Part shown: in pieces, positions 54,030-64,000 of the stretch | Layout: each line of letters starts with the position of its first letter | How positions within the stretch are numbered: the first letter of the stretch is position 1 | NCBI GenBank assembly: GCA_015178975.1 | Contig: WHVD01000088.1 | Coordinates: forward strand, 124,001 to 188,000 | Length of the DNA: 64,000 nt | Source: Hysterangium stoloniferum | Lineage: Eukaryota; Basidiomycota; Agaricomycetes; Hysterangiales; Hysterangiaceae | Reading direction: 5' to 3' | Program-made: the position numbers and the translations under genes | Notes under the pieces: generated by a model | Database searches by the model: none | What the model was told of the DNA's origin: nothing | The model's input: the letters and a program-made list of their open reading frames with translations, nothing else

Positions 54030-55410
54030 GATAGTTGATACTGGACTCCGAGGCAGATAAAGCTGTCAAAGATGTCAGCCTTCGCATGTTATGAAATAGG
54101 TAAGTAGTATACCTGACACGCAGAGCCGTTCAACAGCCGATCAAGACAACTTCGGAGTCAATTAGAGCAGATGCTTTCTAATAATCTACCTCGAGCTTTA
54201 TAAAGATATTTTAACATCAACCACGGATCTACAATACTTTTATTGTCTAAGAACCTATTCAACAGCATAAAAAACGGATTGTCTTCCCCAATGTATTTTA
54301 TTTGGAGGAGTGCAATGAGATGGCTATCAACCTGTTACCAAAACAATCATCACATCCCAACCTCAAGACAACAAAAAGAATACAACATACCATCTCACTC
54401 TCAATTGGACTGCAAACGTAATGCCATTCTCCACCTCAACGACATCCTCCTTCAAGATCATTCCAACAGCCTCAGCATCCTCCTCGTCCGACAGCGCCTC
54501 CCTGGCTTCGTCACACATTAGCGGCTCCTCGCTCCCATCACCAGGCGTGTTCGAGAAGCTTCTCCGAGCACATATTCTATCATCTCCACGCTTCCTCTTC
54601 GCAGAATCGAAATATCCGACTCATCCGAGCCTGACGCCTCAGCCGCCCACCCTTTTGTACCGCGTTTTCTTTCGACACGGGCCTTGCGGGCTTCTTCGCG
54701 GCGATTATCTTTGAGGAGCGTGTCTAGCGGGCATGCAACGTTGCTGTTGGGTTTGGCTTTGAATGTGGTTCTGGGTGTGGATGGGCCGGGAGAGTCGTCA
54801 CGGAATAATTCCACTTTCACATCTCGGTTGGGGAGATGGCGCGTGGACCGTCTTGTATTCGCTTCATTGGTGTGGGCGGATACATGCTCGTTAGATCGGC
54901 ACGCTTTCTGTTTTTTAAAGATGAACAGAAAAACCCACCTAGCGTCTAACCTTTTCACAATGGTATCCAACTCAAGTTTCAAACCCGACTCATCCGACTC
55001 AGACTATCCATCTTCGGGTCAGAAAGGTCACTACCATCATCCGTTGAACCCAACAATGATAGATTTTGTTCCTGCTGCGCCTGCGCTGCAGCCTGAATCT
55101 CGGCGTTAGCCTTGATACGAGCGATGATACTAATTGCACGCGCTTTAGATGGGGACGGCTGTGCAGAGGCTGCTGGGAGGGGATTTGTCTCGTCGGATGC
55201 GGCACTTGAATCATTATCGAGGTTAATAAGTAATTCCACTTCAGCCTCTTGGCTGCTGGGGAGGTGGGGAGGATTTCCAGAGGTTTTGATGAGGCTTTGT
55301 CGTTTGAAGATGATGGACCTGTGCTGCCCTGCTTCTGGATCGCAGAACGAGGTGTAAATTCTGTGTCTACATCCATACCATCATCCAATAACACATTGGC
55401 ATCTGGGTTA
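54030..55410 (-). pseudogene. P-family gene copy P4
   Basis: The minus-strand frames include AIQKQGSTGPSSSNDKASSK (54999-55394), SKARAISIIARIKANAEIQA (54979-55239), LPNRDVKVELFRDDSPGPST, then CPLDTLLKDNRREEARKARV and GSDESDISILRRGSVEMIEY (54518-54982). This is the best copy of the C-terminal half. Frames change around 55000 and the N-terminal half is missing beyond 55410, where unrelated retroelement sequence starts. Acidic and basic low-complexity runs suggest a nuclear protein. The identity is unknown. Confidence 0.55.
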
Positions 55411-56050
55411 GCAGAATGTACATTTTGATTATTAGTATGAAAGATAACACGATGGCCTCAGAAATGAGGCCCCAGTATAAAATAGCATGAATGATGGCAT
55501 AAAATTCCTTAAATTGGATGTCAGCTCCTGAATAATGATGAGAAATGTGACAAGAAAACCATTGCACTGGAGGCATCCTAAGGTTTTTGGAGTTTGAAAA
55601 CCTTTCAAAAATTCTAATATTTGGCCAAATTTTCTGATAATTATTTGAACTAATAAATTGTTCAAAATTTTTAAGTTTTAGTAGAATTTTCCAAAGTGGA
55701 AAATCATATCTAAAAACTTTAAATATTTATATAACAAAGTCTGAGAAAACATCAGTAGCAGAGTTTTTTGACACAAATATTTAAAGTTTTCAGATATGAT
55801 TTTCCACTTTGGAAAATCCTACTAAAATCTGAAAATTTCAAAACATTTATCAGTTCAAAGAATTCCTAGAAAATTTGGCCGAATAGTAGGGTTTTGGAAG
55901 GTTCTCCAACTCCAAAAACCTTGGGGTGCCTCCAGTGTTGGTTGCCAAAGATGCCACCTGCATCACCTGCATCAGTGAAGATGTGGAGGGTAGGTTGGGA
56001 AGGGGAGATGAAATGGACTCCATTCCAACGGGGGGCATAAGTTGCCCACC
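55411..56050 (-). pseudogene. Reverse transcriptase-RNase H relic, split by an inverted-repeat element
   Basis: On the minus strand the upstream part reads WNGVHFISPSQPTLHIFTDA then SDASGIFGNQ, and the downstream part reads WFSCHISHHYSGADIQFKEF then YAIIHAILYWG. This arrangement (TDAS...GxxxNxxW...KExxAI..A...WG) is typical of the RT-RNase H junction in DIRS-like or Ty3-like elements, not copia. Catalytic Asp-like and Glu-like positions (TDAS, KEF) can be seen. The relic is interrupted exactly between Gln and Trp by the element at 55565-55937. Confidence 0.6.
55565..55937. mobile_element. 373-bp CACTG...CAGTG foldback/MITE element
   Basis: The element is almost entirely two inverted arms of about 170 bp: cactggaggca...ttttggag on the left and ctccaaaaacc...tgcctccagtg on the right. 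They meet near 'aactttaaatattt', with a spacer of about 45 nt. It is flanked by the 3-bp duplication TTG (55562-55564, 55938-55940). CACTR termini with a 3-bp duplication fit the CACTA (EnSpm/CMC) superfamily. There is no coding capacity, so it is a non-autonomous, MITE-like element. Confidence 0.8.
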
Positions 56051-56329
56051 AACTAATGTCCTGATGTGCAGGGTGAGTAATATGGTGGTGAGAAAAAGGG
56101 CAACATTAAGAAATCAAACAGTGAGCACACAATGGCTTTGGAGAAAGGGATGATCTGTAAGCAGAATTGAAGGAACCAAGTTTATTCCTGCAACTTGTGG
56201 AGGGTAAAATGTGTCTTGGCCTGCCATTTGATGTGAATGTCTGAGGTAGATAGCCTCCATGTTATGGTTTATGGTTGAAGGGAGGAAAGGGATTGATGCT
56301 TGGGGGCGAAAAAGGTAAATTGTACTTAA

Positions 56330-57365
56330 CCGGAGGGTCTGGTTCTTGAAGAACACGGCACTGTCGTAATCGGAATATATCCATGTAAGTTCTTTGGCCA
56401 TAAAGTCGGATAAAGTTTTCCTTCACCCATTGCCTCCTTGTTTCGTACCGCTTTCAGTAACGGGAGCGCTAAATGTTCCTTTTCTGGTTCTTCGAACCCA
56501 TACTTTTTCTTTCTTTCATCGTCCCGTTTAAGTGCCCCGATTTGACATCAAATTGTCACATTGCTGAATCTTTAGAGTCGCCCAGAGCTACTAGAATTCG
56601 ACATGAGTCCCACAGGTACGTACATTTCATTAAAGTGTAATCCGGGAATCTGACTATATCCCTTAACAACGATCCGCACTTTTCTTCCTACCAATTCGCC
56701 CTTCCTGTGCGTTCCTCGACATACCGTCAGTCTTCAAAATGCGCGTCCCCGGTGGTGGTTCTTTGGGGGGTCCAAAAGCTTTATGATCCATTGTATTTTA
56801 CCATTCCTCCTGTCTTGCCTCTCCCAGACTCTTCCTTCCTCTCCTGGCATGTTTAATACCTCCTTTAAGGTCGGGCCCTTTCCCAAGGCCGATAAAACAA
56901 TAGATTCGATGTTTTAATTTTCTAATTCCCTTTTCCTCGGCTGATATGGAACTTCGAATTCCTTCCTTCACGCAATTTCCCAGATCTCAGCCCATTTCGG
57001 AACGTGAGTTTCATTACGCTAACAGGACTTCCGAATATACGCAAATGCGACAAATTCGGTTTCTCTCCAGTAATGCGTCCAAGAGGCGTTTGTCCGTCAT
57101 TCACACGGGAGGGGCTTCGATTTTCAAGGTACGCCATCGTTTTTACGGTATTGGACCATAGAAAATTAGGAATTTTTGATGCGTATAACATAGATACATA
57201 GACCACACCCTTTCAGTTATTGTGCGTATTCCTCTCTCCGCGATTCCATTTTGTTGTGGCGTATAAGGCACCCATGCCATACCAATGAACATCGGGAGAA
57301 GGAACTTCCTTATAAGCAATGCGATTTATCCCTGTTGTCTACAACCCATTGACATCAAAATCGCA
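56330..57365 (-). mobile_element. Decayed copia relic related to copia-B
   Basis: Minus-strand matches to copia-B can be followed in order. They are an integrase end like PYTPQQNGIAERGIRT (about 57240), MAYLENRSPSRVNDGQTPLG and NLSHLRIFGSPVSV (56990-57170), then RT pieces (KEH-A-P-L-near 56480) and MAKELTWIYSDYDSAVFFK (56345-56401). Large parts are missing and frames are broken throughout. No LTR was found. It ends next to the RT-RNase H relic. Confidence 0.75.
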
Positions 57366-57369
57366 GACA

Positions 57370-58690
57370 GAAAATGAATAAATGCATAGCTAAGTTTCAT
57401 GCTTTGATTCGACGCTCCTTACGCAATTGTCATCGTCTTCTCAGAAAAATATCCTAGTACACTCTGCGCCTGGCCAACAACGCCCACACCTCCCTTAGAT
57501 TCCATGCCACCCCCTTTTCAAACCCTTCATTCATAACGATCGCTCCCCCTCCCCCAACCATGAGAGTATCCGTCCCGACATTGTCGTGACGGATAATGAG
57601 GAGACCTTAATCAACCAAATTGCCCGCTGGCATGGGTGAGGGACACAATGCCTGGTGCGCTGGGTTGGATGTGGCAGGACCACGATGAATGGCCGCCCGC
57701 ATTGTCGAGGTAACCGAAGCCATACTAGAGGTGTCCGGGAAGCTGGACATGGAATACGCGTCTGAAAAAGTGGGGGATGGGTGTAATTCCGGCCGGGTTA
57801 CCACATATGACTTCATTCCTCGATCACTCATAAATTGACCCCTACAACCTTTAACGTCCAGTTTGTTACCAACGTATCTACCTAAGTTTTCGATATCTCT
57901 GGAAGCTACTCCACCGGCATAGCAGACTACCTACCATCCCTTCCCCACCTGCATTCACCTTACCATCCCACCGTTAAAAAGATATCACATTGTCCTGTCT
58001 GTTATCCATCCAGTGAGGCTGATTAATGCCAACTTTTCAAAATATGTGACCTAGAGGAAACTATGGATGGACGTGTACTATTTTCGAGGGGGGGTACGAT
58101 ACACTACATGTCATAAGTTCATGCAGATGGCAATATACCTCCCATCTTACTTATCATCTTACAAAATGGCATGGTCCTTCCGGTTTGCCCTTCCCCTCCC
58201 ACCGTAAGTGCACCCTTCCTGTTACAGCAATCGATTAGCCATCCAGGGGCGAAAAGTGAACACCCCCATCAGGTAGACATCTCTCACACCACACACCCAT
58301 TTCCACCGTCACCGCATAATGGTACAACCGACCCATTATGAAAGGCTCAGCCACCCGTTACAGTAAAATATCTGGATTGTCAAATTATTTCAGAAGACTT
58401 TGGACTGGAAATTGTCCCTCCTTCAACTAATACTGTTAACTTCGCAATTAGTCAGTAGCCATCATATGTGGACCTGGTCTTGAAAGGAGCGACATGAATA
58501 GCGGGGGTTTAATAAATAGTAATGTCTAATAGCTTCAACTTAAGCTTAAAACCTCACGCATTGAATTTCCCATTGAAAGGATCCCAGGCTGCGGTTTACA
58601 GACGTAACACATTAGGAAAAAGTAAGTGATCAAAATGTTGTATTGCGGTTATCTCATGTCATCATTCTAAGCACAACCCTCACCACCAGT
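57370..58690. other. No gene recognised; contains one copy of a flanking duplication
   Basis: A 74-codon minus-strand frame at 57607-57831 has Ser/Pro-rich composition but no recognisable domain or neighbouring exon. 58040-58365 is duplicated at 59838-60200. Nothing else can be supported. Confidence 0.45.
58040..58365 (+). repeat. Duplicated segment, left copy
   Basis: Shared words with 59838-60200 include 'atgtgacctagag', 'cttacttatcatcttac', 'ggccatccaggg'-like sequence, and 'ccaccacacccttctccacc'-like sequence. The two copies lie on either side of the histidine-phosphatase gene in direct orientation and are clearly diverged. Confidence 0.7.
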
Positions 58691-58697
58691 ATACATT

Positions 58698-59735
58698 CTA
58701 GTCGAAGCGGCGATGGACGGGTTTCAGACAGTTAACGATCAAATCGAAATCGAAAGTCTTTTGATAGTATCCCTGTGGGCTTTCCAAAGGGCTATCTCCT
58801 GTGCCAACGATGAAACGTGACCTGTAGATATATGCATTAACAGCATAAAACGGTTTAAGAAGCAACCAATACCATTCTGTATTGTGGTAATCAACCCATA
58901 GATAGCGATGCTTTTCTGCCTCCCAGGATAGTAGTGCTTCATACAGCTCTACAAGAAGAATATTGTGGCTGACAAAGACGATATGGGGGACACCATCAGG
59001 AAGTTGGTCAGCGGGCTGACGCTCGCGAGGGCCTTTATCAAGCAACTCTGGAGGAGGTGAGGGAAGCTCACGGCCTAGTACAAGGACCGCCAACTGAAGC
59101 ATCAAGACTGCCCGGGAAACAACGTCAATTGCAGATTCTCCACCAGGTGGACGATAGGACCGCCCATCCTCACTGGCAGGTAAGTAACCGCCACTGCGCA
59201 ACCTCTGTGCTCCGTAAAAATCACCCCGTTGCATATGCTGTGCGACTTCTGGTCCATGATTTTGTTCTCTAAGCGAGCTCGTTTTCTTCAATTCCAGCGT
59301 GCTAGAATGAAAATCTACAATGGCCTGCGCGGTCGCCTTTGCTCTTTCAAAGTCAGAGGAAAAAAGAGTGTCGATGCGAACGTTGGCCCATTCTTGGCCA
59401 ATTTTTCTAGCCTGGTCTTGGCCCTTTGCCGTCAATTTATCTGCCATTCCAGCGTCCACGCGCGGGTTGACATTTGACTCGCTCTATTAAATGGAGATAA
59501 ATGGGTAGAAAAAAAAAGAAGAAAAAGAGGGAAACACAGTCCTCACTTGTGCGTGACGGATGAAGGAGATTACGGCGTATTTATACTTTGTCTCTTTATG
59601 CTCAGAATTGGACTGGGTCTTCCATTCATGTGGAGATACTTCAACTTGGGAGGCATTGGATGTTCCTTGTTGAATAGCTGACTGATCAAGACCTGTCTCT
59701 GAAGAAATGGAGAGAAGAGCTTCTCCGTCAGCCAT
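58698..59735 (-). CDS. Histidine phosphatase (phosphoglycerate mutase-like) family protein, two exons
   Basis: Exon 1 is 59547-59735, intron 59484-59546 (63 nt, GTGAGG...TTTAATAG) and exon 2 58698-59483, giving about 324 residues. Splicing joins AVISFIRHAQ to SESNVNPRVDAGMADKLTAK, which builds the RHG/RHA phosphohistidine motif (here RHAQSESN). Exon 2 adds FSSDFERAKATAQ, the acidic SLREQNHG region, and VFVSHNILLVELYE with the second catalytic His. The core pattern matches the histidine phosphatase superfamily. The usual RHG is RHA and the second motif is SHN instead of SHG, so the substrate cannot be inferred. The start is the first Met of exon 1 (MADGEALLSISSETG), an acidic, probably disordered leader. 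The gene is intact and single copy in the window. Confidence 0.85.
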
Positions 59736-59837
59736 TGTTGTGTGGTGTCAGAAAGAGAAAGCCCCGGAATGGGTCCATAATGGTACCCTACCGCCTCATG
59801 CAATCGATCGGGTAAGGTTCATTTACGTTAACTTGCG

Positions 59838-60200
59838 GAAAGATGTGACCTAGAGAAAGTATTATTATAATAAAAGATTAATCTTCTGTTATAAGCTACC
59901 GATGCTTATGTGACAGAGGACGTATGTGTACTATGTTTACGGAGGGGGGTGCATGATACATTATATATCATCAGCTCACAGATGTAGGTGGCAATTTACC
60001 TCACATCTTACTTATCATCTTAAAAAATGGTATGTGACAGGAACCGACTGATTGGCCATCCAGGGGGTAAACCGGTAAAGCTAAATCCCCCCCACCACGT
60101 AAATAGATATCTCTCCCACCACACCCTTCTCCACCAGCACCGCATTATAATACAACTGACACATCACGGAAGGCTCACCCACCCATTACCAGGATCCACG
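59838..60200 (+). repeat. Duplicated segment, right copy
   Basis: This is the direct-repeat partner of 58040-58365, with an extra AT-rich stretch (59860-59920). It borders the upstream side of the histidine-phosphatase gene, so the pair may have arisen by a local duplication or from a dispersed element. Confidence 0.7.
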
Positions 60201-60269
60201 ATCGTCCCAGGTTTCATCTTTTTTCCCTGTGCCATCCATCCCTGCCTCTCTGATCCTGTCCGAATACTC

Positions 60270-62411
60270 CCTCATGTCCAGTGTACCGTTGGTGCCGGTT
60301 CATGTGCTGTCCCTGACTCCCCATGCCAGGGGCAGACAGGAGAAGAAGTCCCACCCGCCTCTAGGTCAGGATTAGAGTTTCCATCATCATCCCCTTCGCC
60401 ATCACCATCACCATCGCCCCCCTCCATGTCCATCTCCTCCTCACCAACCAGCCTCTCGCCCCCGCACACGTACACTCTCAAACCCAGCGCCGGGACGGAG
60501 CATCGGAAAGGTGCGTATCTATCTATCATGCTTGGCCCAGACCCAGTCGGATTCGGACCCGGATTCGAACTCGCCCTCAGCCTCGCATCAAGCTCATTAA
60601 ACAAATAATGTTTCAGTGCGCTCCCTGGCTCCCACCCCTCCCCTCGCCGCGTTCTCGGCTCCGGCCATGACGATGATCCTGGTCAGCGATATCTGCAAAG
60701 GGGGGAACGGGTCACTTGACGTTTTCCGGACGGCGGTCGTCGAGGAGGAGGGAGTGGCGGTGATTGCGGTTGCGGTTGCGGTTGCGGCTGCGTTTGGTGA
60801 TGCAATGACGGGGATTGAGATGGTGATGGTGATGGTGATTGGGAATGCGTGCGTGTCTGGGTATAGATACGGGGAAAGGCAGACAATGCATCCGGCGAGA
60901 GGGGGGGATGCAGTAGCGGCAGCGGAGCCGGGACTGGGGTGATGGAGGGACTTGCTATGACGCGAATTAGGAAGGGACGCAGTAGTAGGATGGGATGGAT
61001 GTTGGGAAAAGGCGCTGCGAGTCATTAACGGCGAGGCGGGTGACGCAGGTTGGACCATACCAGCTGGTGGAGTCGATGTCCGCTCATTGGATGAGATGGA
61101 AGGCGAAGACGAAGACCCGAGCCCAATACGCGCAACTGCACCGTCATAAAATGGCCTTCGGCGGGCTCACACTCCTCATAGTCCCAGGCCTAGTCTCACT
61201 ACCAGCAACTTTCGCCCCATTAGTGTTGTTAGAGCTCCCCATTTCGCTCTTCCTGATCACTTCCGCACCCCTCTCCTTACTTAACGTGTCCAAAACTTCC
61301 TTGATCCTTGAAGCTCTGCACGCCCTTGGCAGTTTGCAAACTCTGCTTAATCAGCCAAAGTCGCCTTTGGCAGCTTAGGTGGCGTAGGGGGTGGCGGGAG
61401 CGGTGGGTTATAGGTAGAAGACGACTTTGACGACAAGCCTAAGCCTACAGGCAATCTCGCGAGAGATCCATAACGGGGTGGGAGCAAGAGCCCGGTTTAC
61501 GTGGTGGAAGGGGTGGTGTTGCATGTTTTGGTAGCGAGTGGTATGATGACGACGAGCTGGCGGATGAAAGGGAAGGCGGCAGGGGTTTATGAAGTGAGAT
61601 GCGGAAGGGGTTCGAAGATGCGGGTGGTGGTTCTGTGGGAAGTTTAGGGGGTTGGGACTGGGACTGGGACTGGACCCGGGTGAAGGAGTTTAAGCTGGTG
61701 CTGGGTGGAGCGTTGCGGTGTAAACAGGGATGCTGTTGGAGATGTGATTGCTGCTGGGTGGCTTTCGAGAGATGGACGGGGTGGAGGGACGGGCGGCTAC
61801 GTCTGCTCAGAGCTACGTCCGATTTGATGCAAGTTCTTTTAGAATTTGAAGCAGGCAAAAACGCCTCGGGATTCGCTGCAAAGTTCGCCAATAAGATATG
61901 ACTACTACGCCGTTACGAATATTGATTCCTAACTGAACTTGCCTTGGACAAATACCAGTGAATCGTCTACAGCAGCACCAGATTGTGCATGGCAAAGAAA
62001 TCTCATGACCGCGCAAAACTGGCCACCAGTCAAGACGTCCTGTGGCCCTAACTCTAGTTCAAAATTCTTCAAAATCTGCAAATCTTCCAATGTCAAGATT
62101 GAGCCTTTATTTCCTCTCATTCACCTGACTCACCTGGACAATAATCGCACCATCCACACACGCCCCATATCGTCCTCTAATCCACCCCGAGCCTCCCTCA
62201 CACTAAGAACCATCGTCTCCCACTCGGTGTCCTTACCTGGAGACACCCTTGGACTCACCAGCTCCGAAAGCGACTGTGTATACGCCGCACGCTCTGCATC
62301 CGACAGAGCAGACACATGCAGCATCAGTGGTCGACGTGTTCGCAGGATTAGAGGCTGCAACGCTGAGGGTTGGGATGGTTTTCGCGTTCGCGTTTGGAAG
62401 CTCGAAGACAA
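60270..62411 (-). CDS. Probable multi-exon gene for a Pro/Ser-rich protein (uncertain)
   Basis: Several minus-strand pieces seem to belong together. They are an N-terminal part with DAERAAYTQSLSELVSPRVS (62130-62411), an exon with LEDLQILKNFELELGPQDVL...AVMRFLCHAQSG (61929-62100), and a Pro-rich exon ending PPLPPRKPG (61445-61891). After these come a piece with LIKQSLQTAKGVQSF (about 61330), a long low-complexity region (60597-61058) and an acidic Gly/Asp tail (60272-60604). The second piece loosely resembles an EH-like helical domain and the Pro-rich parts resemble SH3-binding scaffolds. Frame changes near 61300 without clear introns mean it may be a pseudogene. The exon limits given are approximate and I cannot name the protein. 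Confidence 0.4.
60745..60850. repeat. Simple-sequence repeats within the Pro/Ser-rich gene
   Basis: (GGTTGC)n at about 60762-60790 and (GATGGT)n at about 60812-60840 give low-complexity Ala/Thr/Ile runs in the minus-strand frame. They are likely unstable in length. Confidence 0.6.
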
Positions 62412-62419
62412 GGGCGTGA

Positions 62420-63718
62420 CCTAGATGTGGGCGTTTCTTGGGTCATTCGGCAGGAGCGCCACGGCTGATTCGTGATACAACCATCTGATAAAAATAAACG
62501 TTTGATCTGGGTTTTCTACCGCTTCACTTCATTCGATTTGAAAGGCGTCAATGGTTTGATGGGCCGCCTGTGCAGCTGAATTGTGGGATCTGAAGCCAAA
62601 GTTATCACGAGCGTGGCTGTGTACAAGATGATATATTATTTAAAGAAGAATCATTTCTAGGTCAAAACGACACTGACGAGGGGATCTCCCGCACGAGATG
62701 GCCCTCAGATAAGTCTTTGCACGTCAAGGTTTGGTGGGTTAAAAATGTCTGCCTGGCGCCTATAGCGCCCACAGCCGTGTATACACAATGTAGCGCTTAA
62801 GGGACCAGACTGTATATGGCTATGATGGATGAAGCTAAGTTAAGATATTCTTCGAGTATTTTAACAAGGAACTCCCTATCTCACACGGTGTTCCGTCCCC
62901 GTTCTGCAGTTCTATGTTTAGTCACCCCTTTGCATTGTTGTCGGATGTATCGGACCCTCCGAAATACCTGTTAAATACCTCATTCCTTCTCTTCAGTCTT
63001 TGCTCGAAATAAGGAACACCCCAAACACCGTGTGAGGGCGCACCACATACACTGAATCCAAGCTCCATCTGTTCACATTGTTTGTTTGGACAACTGGCCC
63101 TCCCGTTGTCCCCTAGCTAACCCACTTTGACCTCCCTTTGCCTTTAGTTCTTAACACATAAGCCATTTGCTACCTTGCTATTGTACTTAACAGCCAATAG
63201 TCTCTATATATATATCGTACTAGATGACAATATTTCTCTTATATTAAGTGGTCTTTTACCTGAATCTTCACGCAGCATATATGCCATTATTTCAAACCCG
63301 GAAGCTGAGTTCGATCTAGCATATATGCGTTTTTCTGAGTCCGGAGGAGGAGTTTTCCGGTGATTCCCAACAGTTTCTCCCTACTTATAATATCCTTTCC
63401 CAAATTCGGCCGTACTTTGACATTTTCCCACATTTTTTGCCTTTCAACCCTATCAAATCCGCCAAAGACACCCAAAAAGGTAATGTATTGACCACGAGGC
63501 AACATTTTAAGCAGAACCGAACTCTATATCTCAGTCATTTCGACAGATAGGGCGATAGAATATGAAAAGTGCTTCTTGCGTTAATCTCGGAACAAAGGGT
63601 TTAGTTCCCATGTAGTCCGCTCTGCTTCTTTGAATGCTCCAAAAATAGATTTTATCTGGGTTTCGATCGATATATCTTTTCAACATTCCCTTCTGACTAC
63701 CACAATCTGACTACCACC
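62420..63718. other. Intergenic, no gene recognised
   Basis: This stretch separates a minus-strand and a plus-strand gene, so it should hold two divergent promoters. No open frame of note is visible. A TATATATA stretch occurs near 63207, and pyrimidine-rich patches (63640-63710) precede the next gene, as is usual for fungal promoters. Confidence 0.5.
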
Positions 63719-64000
63719 ATGGACCTCGACAAATGCCTTCCCGCCAATCCAGATATCTCTGGCATCGGTGTTCGTGCTGCCATTTACACACAAAATCTCC
63801 TTTGCTTCGTACCCCTTGTCGTCTACTTGTGGGATAAGAGAATCACTCGAGATGAATTGGCAGGTATCAGGGACCAGTCTATTGGTATGCTCGCCGTCGC
63901 ATTTTCCATTCTTATTACCACCATCATTCTGGCAAAAGGTCCTGGAAGCCAGGGTCCTGCCATATCCAGTTTCCACGCCGCCATCGTGCTCGATCTCAGT
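63719..64000 (+). CDS. 5' end of an uncharacterised fungal membrane-protein gene (partial)
   Basis: An ATG in good context (ccaccATGG) opens 94 codons with no stop, running off the window. It begins MDLDKCLPANPDISGIGVRA, followed by a hydrophobic stretch (NLLCFVPLVVYLW), a charged segment, and a second hydrophobic helix (MLAVAFSILITTIILA). The sequence then continues FHAAIVLDLS. The ...NPDISGIGVR.AIY.QNLL pattern is familiar from a large family of agaricomycete multi-pass proteins of unknown function. The overlapping minus-strand frame at 63680-63976 is its shadow. Confidence 0.75.
   Translation, partial: MDLDKCLPANPDISGIGVRAAIYTQNLLCFVPLVVYLWDKRITRDELAGIRDQSIGMLAVAFSILITTIILAKGPGSQGPAISSFHAAIVLDLS

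Noticed and set aside
63680..63976. 98-codon minus-strand frame at the right end
   Set aside because: It is the antisense of a convincing plus-strand membrane-protein start (63719 onward) with a good start context.

Overview
The window looks like nuclear DNA of an agaricomycete (mushroom-forming) fungus. Supporting signs are genes with very short introns (57 and 63 nt), LysM and DUF6533-type membrane proteins, an amidohydrolase relic of a kind common in basidiomycetes, Ty1/copia elements, and a short TTAGGG-type motif. Gene density is very low. Most of the sequence is mobile elements and an old, decayed array of duplicated gene fragments.

Three near-complete Ty1/copia retrotransposons of three different families stand out. 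Copia-A (4113-9231, minus) has 339-bp LTRs, TSD CATGC and one intact polyprotein. Copia-B (28898-33586, plus) has 208-bp LTRs, TSD CACCT and an intact polyprotein. Copia-C (43814-49259, minus) has 305-bp LTRs, TSD GGTCG and an ORF broken inside RT. By eye each LTR pair differs at a single base, so all three insertions look recent. All three carry the same primer-binding site, GGTTATGGGCCC, complementary to the anticodon region of initiator tRNA-Met; this is half-tRNA priming as in Drosophila copia and yeast Ty5.

10.9-34 kb and 38-55.4 kb form a mosaic array. It has six copies (D1-D6) of a DUF6533-domain multi-pass membrane-protein gene, at least five copies or pieces (P) of an unidentified Ser-rich gene on the minus strand, a 42-bp coding minisatellite in three places, 250-300 bp upstream modules, and duplicated 5' pieces of a LysM gene. 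The array is cut by copia-B (inside a 271-bp solo LTR, itself inside a P copy), by copia-C (inside an upstream module) and by a Ty3/gypsy fragment (in an intron of D6). Paralogous copies act as empty-site controls for these insertions.

55.4-57.4 kb holds relics: an RT-RNase H fragment split by a 373-bp CACTG...CAGTG inverted-repeat element, and a decayed copia relic related to copia-B. Ordinary single-copy sequence returns near the right end: a two-exon histidine-phosphatase gene (58698-59735), a probable multi-exon Pro/Ser-rich gene (about 60270-62411) and the start of a membrane-protein gene running off the window (63719 onward). The LysM gene (38621-39895) appears to be the only other readable host gene; its 3' end lies exactly at a breakpoint with a P copy. 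The first 4 kb is AT-rich, decayed and partly tandemly duplicated, with a short telomere-like tract and strong inverted repeats.
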